From Arthrospiribacter ruber (lineage in GTDB: Bacteria; Bacteroidota; Bacteroidia; Cytophagales; Cyclobacteriaceae): DNA of 64,000 bases. The stretch covers positions 310,001 to 374,000 of the forward strand of contig NZ_RPHB01000006.1 in assembly GCF_019343195.1 (NCBI RefSeq). Direction: 5' to 3'. This document shows positions 9,991 through 18,575 of the stretch, piece after piece; within the stretch, counting starts at the first letter, position 1; every line of letters starts with the position of its first letter. The notes under the pieces are model-generated. The model saw nothing but the letters and a program-made list of their open reading frames with translations, did not search any database and had not been told where the DNA came from. The translations under genes were made by a program, and so were the position numbers.

Positions 9991-10754
9991 ATCAGGTAGT
10001 ATTTGAAAATACATTTGACGGCTTACTGACCTCTGTTTTCGAAATCTATGCTCAGAAACTGGTCGATGTTGACCTTATACCTGAAGGAAATGATTGCGAG
10101 CTTTTTTTTAGAAAAAAAGTAAGGGTAGCAACTGATTTAGAAAAAAGCAGGCGCGTCCAGGATCAAATTATCAAGTACTTGGGTAAAAATGGGCTTAAAT
10201 CACTATGGAAAGCAACATTAACTGAAACGCCCACCATAGGACAGACCATTTTTGAGGTCATCCGGTACATGCTCCAAAGGAAAACAAATGTATTGGCAGA
10301 TTTTGGAAATCCCTCTGTCCTGACCCTGCATGAGGCCCTGAAAAAATTGAGCAGAGAAAGACATCGAATGACTGCATTTGTCAGATTCCAAAGGGCTTCA
10401 GATGGTACCTATTGTGCAATCATTTCTCCTGACTTTGATGTATTGCCAATCATAGCCGATCATTTCAAAAGCCGGTACGCAGATCAAAAATGGATGATTT
10501 TTGACACTAAAAGGAAATACGGGATTTATTACGACTTAAAAGAGGTATACCCTGTGGAACTTAATCAACCTTCCGCGGACCTGACTCCAAGTGGAAGCTG
10601 TATCACTTTAGATGAATCAGAAGAGGGTTTTCAAAATTTATGGAAGAGTTACTTTAAGGCCACAAATATTGCTTCGAGGAGAAATATCAAACTCCATCTA
10701 CAGCATGTCCCGAAGCGCTACTGGAAATACCTCACTGAAAAAGCCAAAGACTAA
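9987..10754 (+). CDS. Partner protein of the radical SAM enzyme (TIGR03915/DUF4130 type)
   Basis: 255 residues, starting inside the stop of the radical SAM gene (ATGA overlap). It matches the TIGR03915-type 'SAM-linked DNA metabolism' family, almost always encoded next to the radical SAM protein and in some genomes fused to a uracil-DNA-glycosylase-like domain. Visible family-like segments are VFENTFDGLLTSVFEIYA at the start, then RERHRMTAFVRFQ, ISPDFDVLPIIADHFKSRY and WMIFDTKRKYGIYYD. No signal peptide or membrane helix. The role is unproven; a substrate- or DNA-presenting partner is an inference from conserved adjacency. Confidence 0.85.
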   Translation: MNQVVFENTFDGLLTSVFEIYAQKLVDVDLIPEGNDCELFFRKKVRVATDLEKSRRVQDQIIKYLGKNGLKSLWKATLTETPTIGQTIFEVIRYMLQRKTNVLADFGNPSVLTLHEALKKLSRERHRMTAFVRFQRASDGTYCAIISPDFDVLPIIADHFKSRYADQKWMIFDTKRKYGIYYDLKEVYPVELNQPSADLTPSGSCITLDESEEGFQNLWKSYFKATNIASRRNIKLHLQHVPKRYWKYLTEKAKD

Positions 10755-10817
10755 AAATTATTAAAACTATTTTTTTTATTATTTAAACTAATTTGAAAAA
10801 ATATTACTTATTCAAGC

Positions 10818-11498
10818 ATGAGCAAAAACTACCTGTCATTTTTATCCCAACTCGCCAAAAACAACCACAAAGAATGGATGGACGAAAACAGGGACTGGTA
10901 CCAGGAGGTAAGGGCCGAATTCCTGCAAGATGTGGCTGAACTCCTATCCGAAATCAGCAAATGGGAACCTGCACTCAGTGCATTCAAACCCAAAGACTGT
11001 GTCTTTAGACAAAATAGGGACATCCGTTTTTCTCCAAATAAGGCCCCATACAAAACCAATTTGGCGGCTTACTTTTCTGTCGGTGGCAAAAAATCAAACG
11101 GCCCTGGTTACTATCTCCATATACAGCCCGGTGAAAGTTTTATAGCTGGAGGTATTTGGATGCCTCCAAGTGAGGTGCTGAAAAATATCCGACAGGAAAT
11201 TGACTATTCCGGCAAAGAACTTGAAAATATTTTGACTGAACCAAAGTTCCAGGAAGCCTTTGGAGGAATGGAAGGTGAAAAACTCAAGACCAGTCCCCGG
11301 GATTATGATGCAGGACATCCCTACATCGAATTGTTGAGGCACAAAAGCTTCATTGTTTCTACATCATTCAGCGATGAAGAAATCAAATCGGGAAATTATA
11401 AAGAAAAGGCCATCCATCATTTTCAATTGATGAAGCCTTTCCATGAATTTTTATCCAGGGCAATAGAGGATGCTGAAGGTGGAGAAGGTTTGCTATAA
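10818..11498 (+). CDS. DUF2461 domain protein
   Basis: 226 residues, matching the DUF2461 (TIGR02453) family across its length. Typical segments are FLSQLAKNNHKEWMDENR near the start, VFRQNRDIRFSPNKAPYKTN in the middle (written within the family's conserved core), and GPGYYLHIQPGESF. Such proteins are cytoplasmic and widespread, with no settled function. The gene lies 63 bp after the DNA-metabolism pair and ends 5 bp from a convergent gene, so it may be read from the same promoter as the pair; this is not certain. Confidence 0.88.
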   Translation: MSKNYLSFLSQLAKNNHKEWMDENRDWYQEVRAEFLQDVAELLSEISKWEPALSAFKPKDCVFRQNRDIRFSPNKAPYKTNLAAYFSVGGKKSNGPGYYLHIQPGESFIAGGIWMPPSEVLKNIRQEIDYSGKELENILTEPKFQEAFGGMEGEKLKTSPRDYDAGHPYIELLRHKSFIVSTSFSDEEIKSGNYKEKAIHHFQLMKPFHEFLSRAIEDAEGGEGLL

Positions 11499-11503
11499 GA
11501 GGT

Positions 11504-12319
11504 TCAACCCAACAATACTTCTTCAATCATCGCAGCTACGCCATCCTCTTTGTGACTCAAAGTCACACGATCTGCTATGGCCTTGACTTCCTCCCGTGCA
11601 TTTCCTACCGCCACTCCCAGCCCTACTGCCTTGAGCATTTCGATATCATTATAATTATCACCAAAAGCCATTACTTCATCCATCGATATTTGATATTTCC
11701 GTTCTAGAAGCAAGGAAAGTGCCGAGGCTTTTGAGATCTTCTTTGGAGCGATTTCTATATAAGTATCCTTGGATCTATAAAGGTGTAAGTCATCTCCCAG
11801 ATGTCGTAGGGCATTGTTGAAATATGCATCTATCTCTTCGGCAGGCCCCATGCACATGACCTTATGGGCACCTTTTTCCCGGGATTTCCACAAGGCCAAT
11901 ACCTTATCTAAGGGCCGAACGGTAGGGTCAACACGCGTATTCCTAGCCTCTCTTTCTGCCCAGTAATCAAACTGTGGCTCAAACCAGTCTTCACCTTGGT
12001 ACAAACTTACATGCACTTGGGTTCCATTGGCAATCCCTAGCAAAGCTTCACATTGTTCCAGGGAAATGGATACATCGTCAATGATTTCCTTTTTTGCGTC
12101 ATGAATGACAAAACCTCCATTGTAACAAATCAAGGGCTCTCCAAGCCTGTCCATATCCTTTTGCAAATGGCGCATAGCATCCGGCATGCGGGATGAAGCA
12201 AGTATGACCGGAAAGTCGTGAGGTAAGTTAGCTATTGCCTGAAGTAATCTTTCGGACAGTACCCTGTCCCCGTTTAGTAGTGTACCGTCTATATCAGTAC
12301 AAATCGCTTTAATCTGCAT
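11504..12319 (-). CDS. Cof-type HAD-superfamily phosphatase
   Basis: 271 residues, normal for the Cof/HAD-IIB group, which dephosphorylates sugar phosphates, FMN or similar small metabolites in the cytoplasm. Motif I is CTDIDGTLLNGD with the nucleophile Asp; motif II is VILASSR; a Lys follows in APKKISKASAL; motif IV is FGDNYNDIEML. The inserted cap domain lies between about residues 80 and 190. It is the last gene of a minus-strand run with a 12-bp gap to the small membrane protein gene. The substrate cannot be predicted. Confidence 0.92.
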   Translation of the reverse strand: MQIKAICTDIDGTLLNGDRVLSERLLQAIANLPHDFPVILASSRMPDAMRHLQKDMDRLGEPLICYNGGFVIHDAKKEIIDDVSISLEQCEALLGIANGTQVHVSLYQGEDWFEPQFDYWAEREARNTRVDPTVRPLDKVLALWKSREKGAHKVMCMGPAEEIDAYFNNALRHLGDDLHLYRSKDTYIEIAPKKISKASALSLLLERKYQISMDEVMAFGDNYNDIEMLKAVGLGVAVGNAREEVKAIADRVTLSHKEDGVAAMIEEVLLG

Positions 12320-12330
12320 TAAATCTTATT

Positions 12331-12597
12331 TTATCCATTTAGAATCAAATCCTCAAAAATCCCGGAAATAGCTCCAAACCCTACAATCATCAAAATCAAT
12401 ATTACAAGTCCCCATCCGAGCAAATACCAGATCAATTTGGCTTTAGCCCAATTGGATTTGTTGGGGTTGCCTTCAGAATCAAAGGCCCAAACTATCAACA
12501 TCACCAGCCCTATTAAAGGAATATTGGTAATCAATATGGTGATAAACCAATCTCCTGTATTGACAGGAGGATGCTTAAACTCTTGTTGGTGAATCAT
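12331..12597 (-). CDS. Small membrane protein with two helices
   Basis: 88 residues with two hydrophobic segments (about 20-42 and 60-82) joined by a charged loop (DSEGNPNKSNWAKAK). The family is not named with certainty, though similar short two-helix proteins are common in Bacteroidota. The start overlaps the stop of the upstream lipoprotein gene by 4 bp, so translation is probably coupled. The function is unknown. Confidence 0.7.
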   Translation of the reverse strand: MIHQQEFKHPPVNTGDWFITILITNIPLIGLVMLIVWAFDSEGNPNKSNWAKAKLIWYLLGWGLVILILMIVGFGAISGIFEDLILNG

Positions 12598-13043
12598 GGT
12601 TCTGGATTTTGGTTGTTCAACAATTCCGCTATTTCAAAGCTGTACTCATTTATGGCATAATTTTCCGGATTGACAGGGTCGCTGAAAATAAAATACACGA
12701 TTACCTGATCATAATTTTTTATCTTGGAATAATCTCTTGCATACAACTCAGCACACCTGAAGGCTATGTTCTCCTGCTGATATTGAAGAGCGGGATTCTT
12801 GCCATTGTAAAAGCGCAATTCTATAAAACTTTTATCTTCCCCATCAATACGCTGCTGGTTCATATTTACTTCCACCCTTTCAAAATCCCCAAATTCAAGT
12901 ATTTCGTCCGATGGAAAATATCCTTCCCCCACCATTTTGTTGAAGCCCCACATCATCCCTCTGACCATTCGTTCGGGATCACATGCACAGGAGCTGATGA
13001 CAGTGCTGAGAAAGCACAGCAGGGCAAATTGTTTCCAGGTCAT
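12594..13043 (-). CDS. Lipoprotein of unknown function
   Basis: 149 residues. The N-terminus has a lipoprotein signal (hydrophobic stretch then a STVISSCA lipobox, Cys about residue 19), so the mature protein should be membrane-anchored on the periplasmic side. The rest is a soluble domain with no motif I recognise. Its start overlaps the end of the RidA-like gene by 4 bp, and its end overlaps the next small membrane gene by 4 bp: a tight operon of three envelope proteins. Confidence 0.72.
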   Translation of the reverse strand: MTWKQFALLCFLSTVISSCACDPERMVRGMMWGFNKMVGEGYFPSDEILEFGDFERVEVNMNQQRIDGEDKSFIELRFYNGKNPALQYQQENIAFRCAELYARDYSKIKNYDQVIVYFIFSDPVNPENYAINEYSFEIAELLNNQNPEP

Positions 13044-13546
13044 TTGGCAGCAACGGCTTCTATTTCTATAAGCAAGTCAGGGTTGGCAAGTGCGTACACA
13101 GCTATAGTGGATCGGGCTACTTTGTTTGGGTTCGCATCATTGTTGAAGTATTCCCCATAAGCATTGAACCAGGCATTCCAGTCGATATTTCCATCCTTGT
13201 CCGGAGCAAGATATACCCGCAGAAAAAATACATCCTCCATAGAGAAGCCTCCCTCGTCAAGGGTTTCTTCAATTCTTTTCAAGATCCCGATGCTCTGTTC
13301 GTACATATCCCCATACCGTTCATAAGTACCGGGTTCTGCATCGGGATTTTTGGCGGGAGCTACCAGTCCTGAAGTATAAAAATACTCCTTTCCTTCAGGG
13401 ATGTACACTCCTTTCAAAATACTGGCATCAGGTCTGTCATACCGGACGATTTCTTTTTCAGTCTGCTTGTCTTCCCCATCCGTCTGCGGCCCACAGGACA
13501 CCATTATCAATGAGAGCAGACATAATAATGCAAATGAGTGTTTCAT
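13040..13546 (-). CDS. RidA/YjgF-family lipoprotein
   Basis: 168 residues. A lipoprotein signal (LLSLIMVSCG) is followed by a RidA-type domain: YFYTSGLVAP, GDMYEQSIGILKRIEETL, DVFFLRVYLAPD and ARSTIAVYALANPDLLIEIEAVAA. Cytoplasmic RidA deaminates reactive enamine/imine intermediates; exported versions like this are common in Bacteroidota and their substrate is unknown. The mature protein should sit outside the cytoplasmic membrane. First gene of a minus-strand operon with two further envelope genes and probably the HAD phosphatase. Confidence 0.85.
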   Translation of the reverse strand: MKHSFALLCLLSLIMVSCGPQTDGEDKQTEKEIVRYDRPDASILKGVYIPEGKEYFYTSGLVAPAKNPDAEPGTYERYGDMYEQSIGILKRIEETLDEGGFSMEDVFFLRVYLAPDKDGNIDWNAWFNAYGEYFNNDANPNKVARSTIAVYALANPDLLIEIEAVAAK

Positions 13547-13564
13547 GATTATTTTATTTTAAAG

Positions 13565-13593
13565 AAAAAGGGCCTGCAATAATTCACAAGCCC
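13565..13593 (-). terminator. Rho-independent terminator after the GH57 gene
   Basis: On the minus strand GGGCTTG-(10 nt)-CAGGCCC makes a 7-bp stem (one G-U pair) followed by TTTTTC, located 51 bp after the GH57 stop. It separates the alpha-glucan cluster from the RidA operon. Confidence 0.7.
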
Positions 13594-13643
13594 CTCTTTT
13601 CTACGCGTTTGATACAAATTGCAAGATTAAATTCAATAAAAGA

Positions 13644-14852
13644 TCAGCTTGCCTGCAGTTCTTTTACCTTGTTTTCTACCCTTAAGATAAAATCACTTAA
13701 TACATTCATATAATTGATAAATGCATCGTAAGGTGTTTCGTAGTGGCTGAAATAGGAGTGCACTGCCCCGTCAGAAAAGAACTTGGTACACATGTAGTAA
13801 AAATGATCTGAAGTCTGAAGGTAAGTCCAGTCTTTCCATATTTCCGGATCGTCTATTTTCCTGATTTTTTCCTCCATTTCATAAAGCTTCGAAAAGGCTT
13901 CGTTCTGTAAGTCATTTCCTAGCCAGGCCGTTAGGTCCCTTTCTTCATCCGCCCATGATATCGGCACAGGCACATTGATCTTGGCTATTGGTTTGCCTCC
14001 CTTGACCACCTCAGAAGGGGTGCTAAAGGAAAAGTCTGTTTGATTGAAAACCATATTGGGCAAAGCCTTCATGAACTCAAATATTCCGGTTTCAGCCCAT
14101 TGATGCTCTCCAAAGGTCTCATAATCCATAAACAGGTTCACCGTTTCCTGTTCTTTTGGAATTGCATTTAGCCATTTGCCAAATTTCTCTGTAGTCAAAG
14201 GATAATCAGACCAGGTTTTGTTGCTGAATCTAAAAGCAATATCATCACTGAGCTGGAAGTTTTTAAGCAAAATTTTGAGCTTGGGATTGATATTGTTTTC
14301 ATAAACAAAATTCGGACTCTTCCAGCCTAATATGTGCTTGGCTCCTTCTGTAAGCATGCCTTCAAATCCCATATCAGCTACCATTTCACCGATTTTGTCA
14401 GAATATATCAACTCTGTATTCCTGAAAACCTTGGGTTCATACCCATTGAAAAGCCTTTTGATTTTAGCTTTGTGGGCATCTACCATCCTTTTGAATTCCG
14501 TCTTACTGGCAAGTGCGCTAAGGGCGTGAGCATCTGTTTCACTGAGCAATTCTACATGACCCGTAGCTACCAGCTTCTGAAAGCTTTCCAATACATCAGG
14601 AGCGTAAGACTCAAATTGATCCAGGCAAACTCCGGAAATGGAAAAACTCACTTTAAACTTCCCATTATATTGCTTGATCATATCCAACAACAGGGCATTC
14701 ATCGGAAGGTAGCACTTTTGCGCTACTTTTCTGATGATGCTTTTATTGCTATAATCATCCCAATAATAGTGGTCGTCACCTATATCGAAAAAACGGTAAG
14801 GTTTGATCCTCAATGGCTGGTGTACCTGAAAGTAAAAACAGATGGTTCTCAT
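13644..14852 (-). CDS. Glycoside hydrolase family 57 (alpha-amylase/4-alpha-glucanotransferase type)
   Basis: 402 residues. The N-terminus MRTICFYFQVHQPLRIKPY is a classic GH57 start (HQPLR). The predicted nucleophile Glu is in FRNTELIYSD and the acid/base Asp in LFMDYETFGEH, both expected for the family. No signal peptide, so it acts on intracellular alpha-glucan. It overlaps the upstream glycosyltransferase gene by 4 bp and is the third gene of a GDE-GT4-GH57 operon. The context points to glycogen or maltodextrin turnover: hydrolysis, transglycosylation or branching are all possible for GH57, and the sequence alone does not decide. Confidence 0.9.
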   Translation of the reverse strand: MRTICFYFQVHQPLRIKPYRFFDIGDDHYYWDDYSNKSIIRKVAQKCYLPMNALLLDMIKQYNGKFKVSFSISGVCLDQFESYAPDVLESFQKLVATGHVELLSETDAHALSALASKTEFKRMVDAHKAKIKRLFNGYEPKVFRNTELIYSDKIGEMVADMGFEGMLTEGAKHILGWKSPNFVYENNINPKLKILLKNFQLSDDIAFRFSNKTWSDYPLTTEKFGKWLNAIPKEQETVNLFMDYETFGEHQWAETGIFEFMKALPNMVFNQTDFSFSTPSEVVKGGKPIAKINVPVPISWADEERDLTAWLGNDLQNEAFSKLYEMEEKIRKIDDPEIWKDWTYLQTSDHFYYMCTKFFSDGAVHSYFSHYETPYDAFINYMNVLSDFILRVENKVKELQAS

Positions 14853-16138
14853 GGCTTTTGATTATGTAGTTTTTCGTAAACAGTTACTAGTTTGGCAGCT
14901 ACATGCTCCCACTTCAGATTTTTTAATTCCTCGCTGCCCAATTCCTTAAACATCTTGGCTATACTTGGGTAATGTAGAAGACCGAAAATGGCATCCGCCA
15001 TGGCATCCACATCCCAAAAATCAATCTTGATGGCATTTCTCAAGACCTCAGCTACACCCGATTGTTTGGAAATTATCACAGGTGTATTGTGTCTTACTGC
15101 CTCCAAAGGTGCAATTCCGAACGGCTCAGACACAGAAGGCATCACGTAGACATCGGAAATGGCATACATGTCATCCACATCTTTGCCTTTGAGGAACCCG
15201 GTGAAGTGGAACTTGGTCCCCATTTTCAGTTCTGCTACCCGCTCCACCATTTTGTTGAGAAGATCACCATTTCCTGCCATCACAAATCTTACATTTGGAT
15301 CTCTCTCTATGACTTTTTTGGCAGCTTCCACAAAATACTCCGGTCCTTTCTGATAGGTAATTCTACCTAAAAAGGTGACGATTTTTTCAGGAACATGTTT
15401 TTGGATATCCGACTTGATGATACTGGCATCCAAAACGGCATTGTGCAATACACTCACCTTATCGGGATGTATACCATATTTTTCAACGACAATTTTTTTG
15501 GTCAGATGGCTCACTGCCAAAACATGATCTGCTGCCTGTAGGCCTGCTTTTTCTATTTCGTACACAGGACCTGAAGCACCGCCTTGTCCGGCTCTGTCAA
15601 ATTGGGTAGCATGTATATGGGCTATAAATGGCTTTCCGCTGATTTCCTTTGCTGCTATCCCGGCCGGATACGCCAGCCAATCATGGGCATGGATCAGGTC
15701 ATGGTCTTTTGATTTGGCAATCTGCGTGGCGACCAGGGCATAACGGGCCACTTCTTCCATCAGGTTTTTTCCGTATTTTCCGGAAAATTGAAATTTATTG
15801 GAAAAAACGGTTTCATCTATATCGCTGCTGTGGTGTAAGGTGTAGTCTGTGTACTTCTCAAATTCTTCAGGGCCCAAGTATGGCACCAAATAACTGTTAA
15901 TTTCTAGATATGTAAGGTTTTCCCACGTTTCCTGGAATTTCTTTTCCCTATAATCCACCTCCACCTCACTGGCGTTGACAAAATCAGCCAAAGGCTCTTC
16001 ATCTCCGTATAGCTTTGGAACAACAAAAATCACCTCTTGGTTATGGACATTCAGACCCTTGATCAATCCATAACATGCCGTACCCAAACCACCTGATATA
16101 TGCGGGGGGAATTCCCATCCAAACATTAAAACCTTCAT
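14849..16138 (-). CDS. GT4-family glycosyltransferase (glycogen-synthase-like)
   Basis: 429 residues. The N-terminal Rossmann domain opens with MKVLMFGWEFPPHISGGLGT, the GGLG loop typical of starch/glycogen synthases and related GT4 enzymes. The C-terminal nucleotide-sugar domain has FLGRITYQKGPEYFVEAA and the EX7E-type motif VSEPFGIAPLEAV. The protein is cytoplasmic. It overlaps the GH57 gene by 4 bp and lies 17 bp after the debranching enzyme gene. It probably elongates an alpha-1,4-glucan from an ADP- or UDP-glucose donor, an inference from the motif and operon. Branching enzyme and glgC are not in the window. Confidence 0.88.
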   Translation of the reverse strand: MKVLMFGWEFPPHISGGLGTACYGLIKGLNVHNQEVIFVVPKLYGDEEPLADFVNASEVEVDYREKKFQETWENLTYLEINSYLVPYLGPEEFEKYTDYTLHHSSDIDETVFSNKFQFSGKYGKNLMEEVARYALVATQIAKSKDHDLIHAHDWLAYPAGIAAKEISGKPFIAHIHATQFDRAGQGGASGPVYEIEKAGLQAADHVLAVSHLTKKIVVEKYGIHPDKVSVLHNAVLDASIIKSDIQKHVPEKIVTFLGRITYQKGPEYFVEAAKKVIERDPNVRFVMAGNGDLLNKMVERVAELKMGTKFHFTGFLKGKDVDDMYAISDVYVMPSVSEPFGIAPLEAVRHNTPVIISKQSGVAEVLRNAIKIDFWDVDAMADAIFGLLHYPSIAKMFKELGSEELKNLKWEHVAAKLVTVYEKLHNQKP

Positions 16139-16155
16139 AGATAAAAATTAGTGTT

Positions 16156-18072
16156 TTATATTTTATTGATTAAATACATCATCCGAAGGAGTTCGCCTAC
16201 ACTCCAGGCCTGGGAAATGGAACCCTTGGGCCTGTGTGGTGCATCACCATCGTAAATTTCTGCTATTGTGCCTATTCCGTATTGGGTCATCACCCCATCA
16301 AAACCCTGGATTATTTTATTGACAAAGTGCTTACCCGACTTTCCATGCAATTTGAGATAGCCTTCCACAAAATGTCCCAGGAGCCATGCCCATACCGTTC
16401 CATTGTGATAGGCGATATCCCTGAAATATTGATTGCCCTGATAGTAGCCTTTGTAGCCCGGATCATCCGGCGCCAATGACCTCAAACCCCTACTGGTTAG
16501 CAATTTTGACTTAACGATTTCCAAAATCGATTCCATTTGATTTTCTTCCAATGGAGAATAGGGCAGTGAGGTGGCGAAGAGCATATTGGGCCTTATGGAC
16601 CAATCTTTATAAAAGCCATCTACATAATCAGCCAAATATCCTTTTTCCTCATCCCAAAAATACTCGATAAAGGAAGCTTTGACCTTTTCTGCAAGGGAAG
16701 GAAGCTCTTTATCTCCTGACAGTTCCGAATAAAAAAGGAGGGCATTGTACCACAGAGCGTTGACCTCTACCGGACAACCTATTCTAGGAGTGACAGGTCC
16801 GTCAGAATTGACCGCATCCATCCATGTCAGGGCCAGTCCTTCTTCTCCACCATAAATTAGCCCATTTTCCAGCATGTGGATATTATAATCAGTACCCTTG
16901 ATAAAGCCATCAATGATACCTTTCATTTTGCCCATATACTTTTTCTTGACCGTATTTTTATCCCCTGTGAATGCTATATATTGCTGTAAAGACCAAAAAA
17001 ACCAGAGTGGGGCATCCATGGAAGCCAAATTGCGCATTACCCCGCTTCCTACATTTGGGAAAAGCGGTCCGTGCAAATCTGCCACCATGGTATCCATGAT
17101 TTCCAAAAATGTATCTTTATCGCCCTGAGTAAGGGTAAGTCCTGGAGATGCCACAAAGGTATCTCTGCCCCACCAGCCAAACCAAGGGTATCCCGCAATG
17201 ACATGTGTCTTGCCATCTCTTCTTTGAATAAACTGACCGGCTGAATTTTTCAGGCAATTTTCAAAATTATTTCTCGGAATCCTCCTGGCTATTTCTTTTT
17301 CAAAAGCCCTTTGTCTGGTGCTGGGATCTGCTTCGAGCAGGCCGGCAGAAAATATAACAGATTCTCCTTTTTCTATATCAAACTCGAAATATCCTGGCAC
17401 AAACAGGTCTTCCTGATATTCATACCCTCTTTCCCGCTCGACGATGTATTCAATATTATGGTACCAATTCGGTGAGGTGACATACTTATTTTTCTTGGAC
17501 AGCTGAAGATACAGAGGAGAATACTGTGGGTACAGTTGGAATTTTGCTCCATTTGGAATCTTCTCATATTCCTCTTTGATCTGATTATTTGCTTTGGAAA
17601 GGTTATGATAGCCTCTGAATGCCAAAAAAGGACTAATGCGGATTTTGGTAGGGGAATGTGCATCAAGCAGCGTGTAGCGGATCATTACTCTGTCTCTATT
17701 GGTGTCCAGAATCAATTCTTTCTGTAATAGCACCCCTCCAACCCTGTAAGTCAGTTTGGGTATTGGTTCAGAACTAAAGTCCTCTAAATATTTATGACCC
17801 CTAGGTGAATAGTTTCCCGGATATTTATTGATGCCCAGGTTGAAGCTAGCTCCCCTTTGGATCACTGTCTCATGAACAGTACTGAGCATGACATGCAGCT
17901 GTTCGTCTATCTGAGGTTGGGGCGCTACCAGCAAACCATGGTATTTTCTGGTATTGCACCCTATAATGGTAGTACTGGTATAGCATCCACCACGGTTGGT
18001 ACGGATAATTTCCCTATCCAGCGAATAATTCAGGTTAATAAGTTGGGTCTTGTCAAAATGGATATAACTCAT
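16156..18072 (-). CDS. Glycogen debranching enzyme (amylo-alpha-1,6-glucosidase family)
   Basis: 638 residues, matching the bacterial/archaeal GDE type: an N-terminal beta domain (NRGGCYTSTTIIGCNTRKYHG) followed by an (alpha/alpha)6 GH133-like catalytic barrel with GYPWFGWWGRDTF, LTWMDAV and PVEVNALWYNAL. No signal peptide. It should remove alpha-1,6 branch points from glycogen-like polymers. It is the first gene of the alpha-glucan operon, 17 bp before the GT4 gene. Trp- and aromatic-rich substrate loops are evident. Together with GT4 and GH57 it forms a complete synthesis-and-trimming set for a storage glucan. Confidence 0.92.
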   Translation of the reverse strand: MSYIHFDKTQLINLNYSLDREIIRTNRGGCYTSTTIIGCNTRKYHGLLVAPQPQIDEQLHVMLSTVHETVIQRGASFNLGINKYPGNYSPRGHKYLEDFSSEPIPKLTYRVGGVLLQKELILDTNRDRVMIRYTLLDAHSPTKIRISPFLAFRGYHNLSKANNQIKEEYEKIPNGAKFQLYPQYSPLYLQLSKKNKYVTSPNWYHNIEYIVERERGYEYQEDLFVPGYFEFDIEKGESVIFSAGLLEADPSTRQRAFEKEIARRIPRNNFENCLKNSAGQFIQRRDGKTHVIAGYPWFGWWGRDTFVASPGLTLTQGDKDTFLEIMDTMVADLHGPLFPNVGSGVMRNLASMDAPLWFFWSLQQYIAFTGDKNTVKKKYMGKMKGIIDGFIKGTDYNIHMLENGLIYGGEEGLALTWMDAVNSDGPVTPRIGCPVEVNALWYNALLFYSELSGDKELPSLAEKVKASFIEYFWDEEKGYLADYVDGFYKDWSIRPNMLFATSLPYSPLEENQMESILEIVKSKLLTSRGLRSLAPDDPGYKGYYQGNQYFRDIAYHNGTVWAWLLGHFVEGYLKLHGKSGKHFVNKIIQGFDGVMTQYGIGTIAEIYDGDAPHRPKGSISQAWSVGELLRMMYLINKI

Positions 18073-18181
18073 AAGGATAAAAGTTATTTAGATTTGCATA
18101 AAAATACCCTTTTGAGCCTGAAAGAAAAATATTTATGAACAAAAATAAAGACCATATTGCTATGGCCTTTGGAATTTTGGA

Positions 18182-18325
18182 TTAATGTGAAGCGATTCTT
18201 TCTTTCTGTATTTCCTCAAAGTTCCTGATGGATTCTTCGAATTTGGTCAAGTAAAGATGCACAGCTTTAAGATCTACTCTTTTGATTTGAGGAAACCTTG
18301 GCGAAGGTTTAAATAAAGTAAACAT
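18182..18325 (-). CDS. Small 47-residue protein, unknown function
   Basis: An ATG at 18325 (minus strand) opens a 47-codon frame ending in TAA at 18182. The product starts MFTLFKPSPRFPQIKRVDL, then a helix-rich, charged C-terminal half with about equal Lys/Glu and no hydrophobic segment, so a soluble or partly helical peptide. GAGGT lies just upstream of the ATG. It lies between the GDE gene and tRNA-His in a stretch that otherwise has no gene. Composition looks coding, but no family is recognised and no homology search was run. Confidence 0.55.
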   Translation of the reverse strand: MFTLFKPSPRFPQIKRVDLKAVHLYLTKFEESIRNFEEIQKERIASH

Positions 18326-18391
18326 ACCTCTTAGTTTTTATTACAGTTTAGACAAAATTTGTGCCATTTGGGTTCCATTGTCTAAGGTACT

Positions 18392-18421
18392 AAAATAAGA
18401 AAACCCCTTCCTAGGAAGGGG
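18392..18421 (-). terminator. Terminator downstream of tRNA-His
   Basis: CCCCTTC-CTAG-GAAGGGG (18404-18421) is a perfect palindrome giving a 7-bp stem with a 4-nt loop. On the minus strand it is followed by TTTTCTTATTTTAG. It begins 6 bp after the mature 3' end of the tRNA, so it ends the tRNA transcript. Confidence 0.85.
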
Positions 18422-18426
18422 CTATG

Positions 18427-18501
18427 GGTGAAAGACCGGATTCGAACCGGCGACCTCTGGTGCCACAAACCAGCGCTCTAACCTGCTGAGCTACAATCAC
18501 C
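18427..18501 (-). tRNA. tRNA-His (anticodon GTG)
   Basis: Minus-strand cloverleaf. The D arm is GCTC/GAGC, the anticodon stem CTGGT/ACCAG with loop TTGTGGC (anticodon GTG), and the T arm GCCGG-TTCGAAT-CCGGT. A G lies at -1 opposite C73, the identity mark of histidine tRNAs. CCA is not encoded. The acceptor stem reads GTGATTG against CTTTCAC, leaving two U-U mismatches at pairs 5:68 and 6:67. A strong terminator follows. Coordinates include G-1. Confidence 0.9.
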
Positions 18502-18575
18502 ATTTTTGAACTTCATTCGGAACTCTATCCGAATGGAGTGCAAATGTAATATTACGCTTTTGACTTCACAAACAT

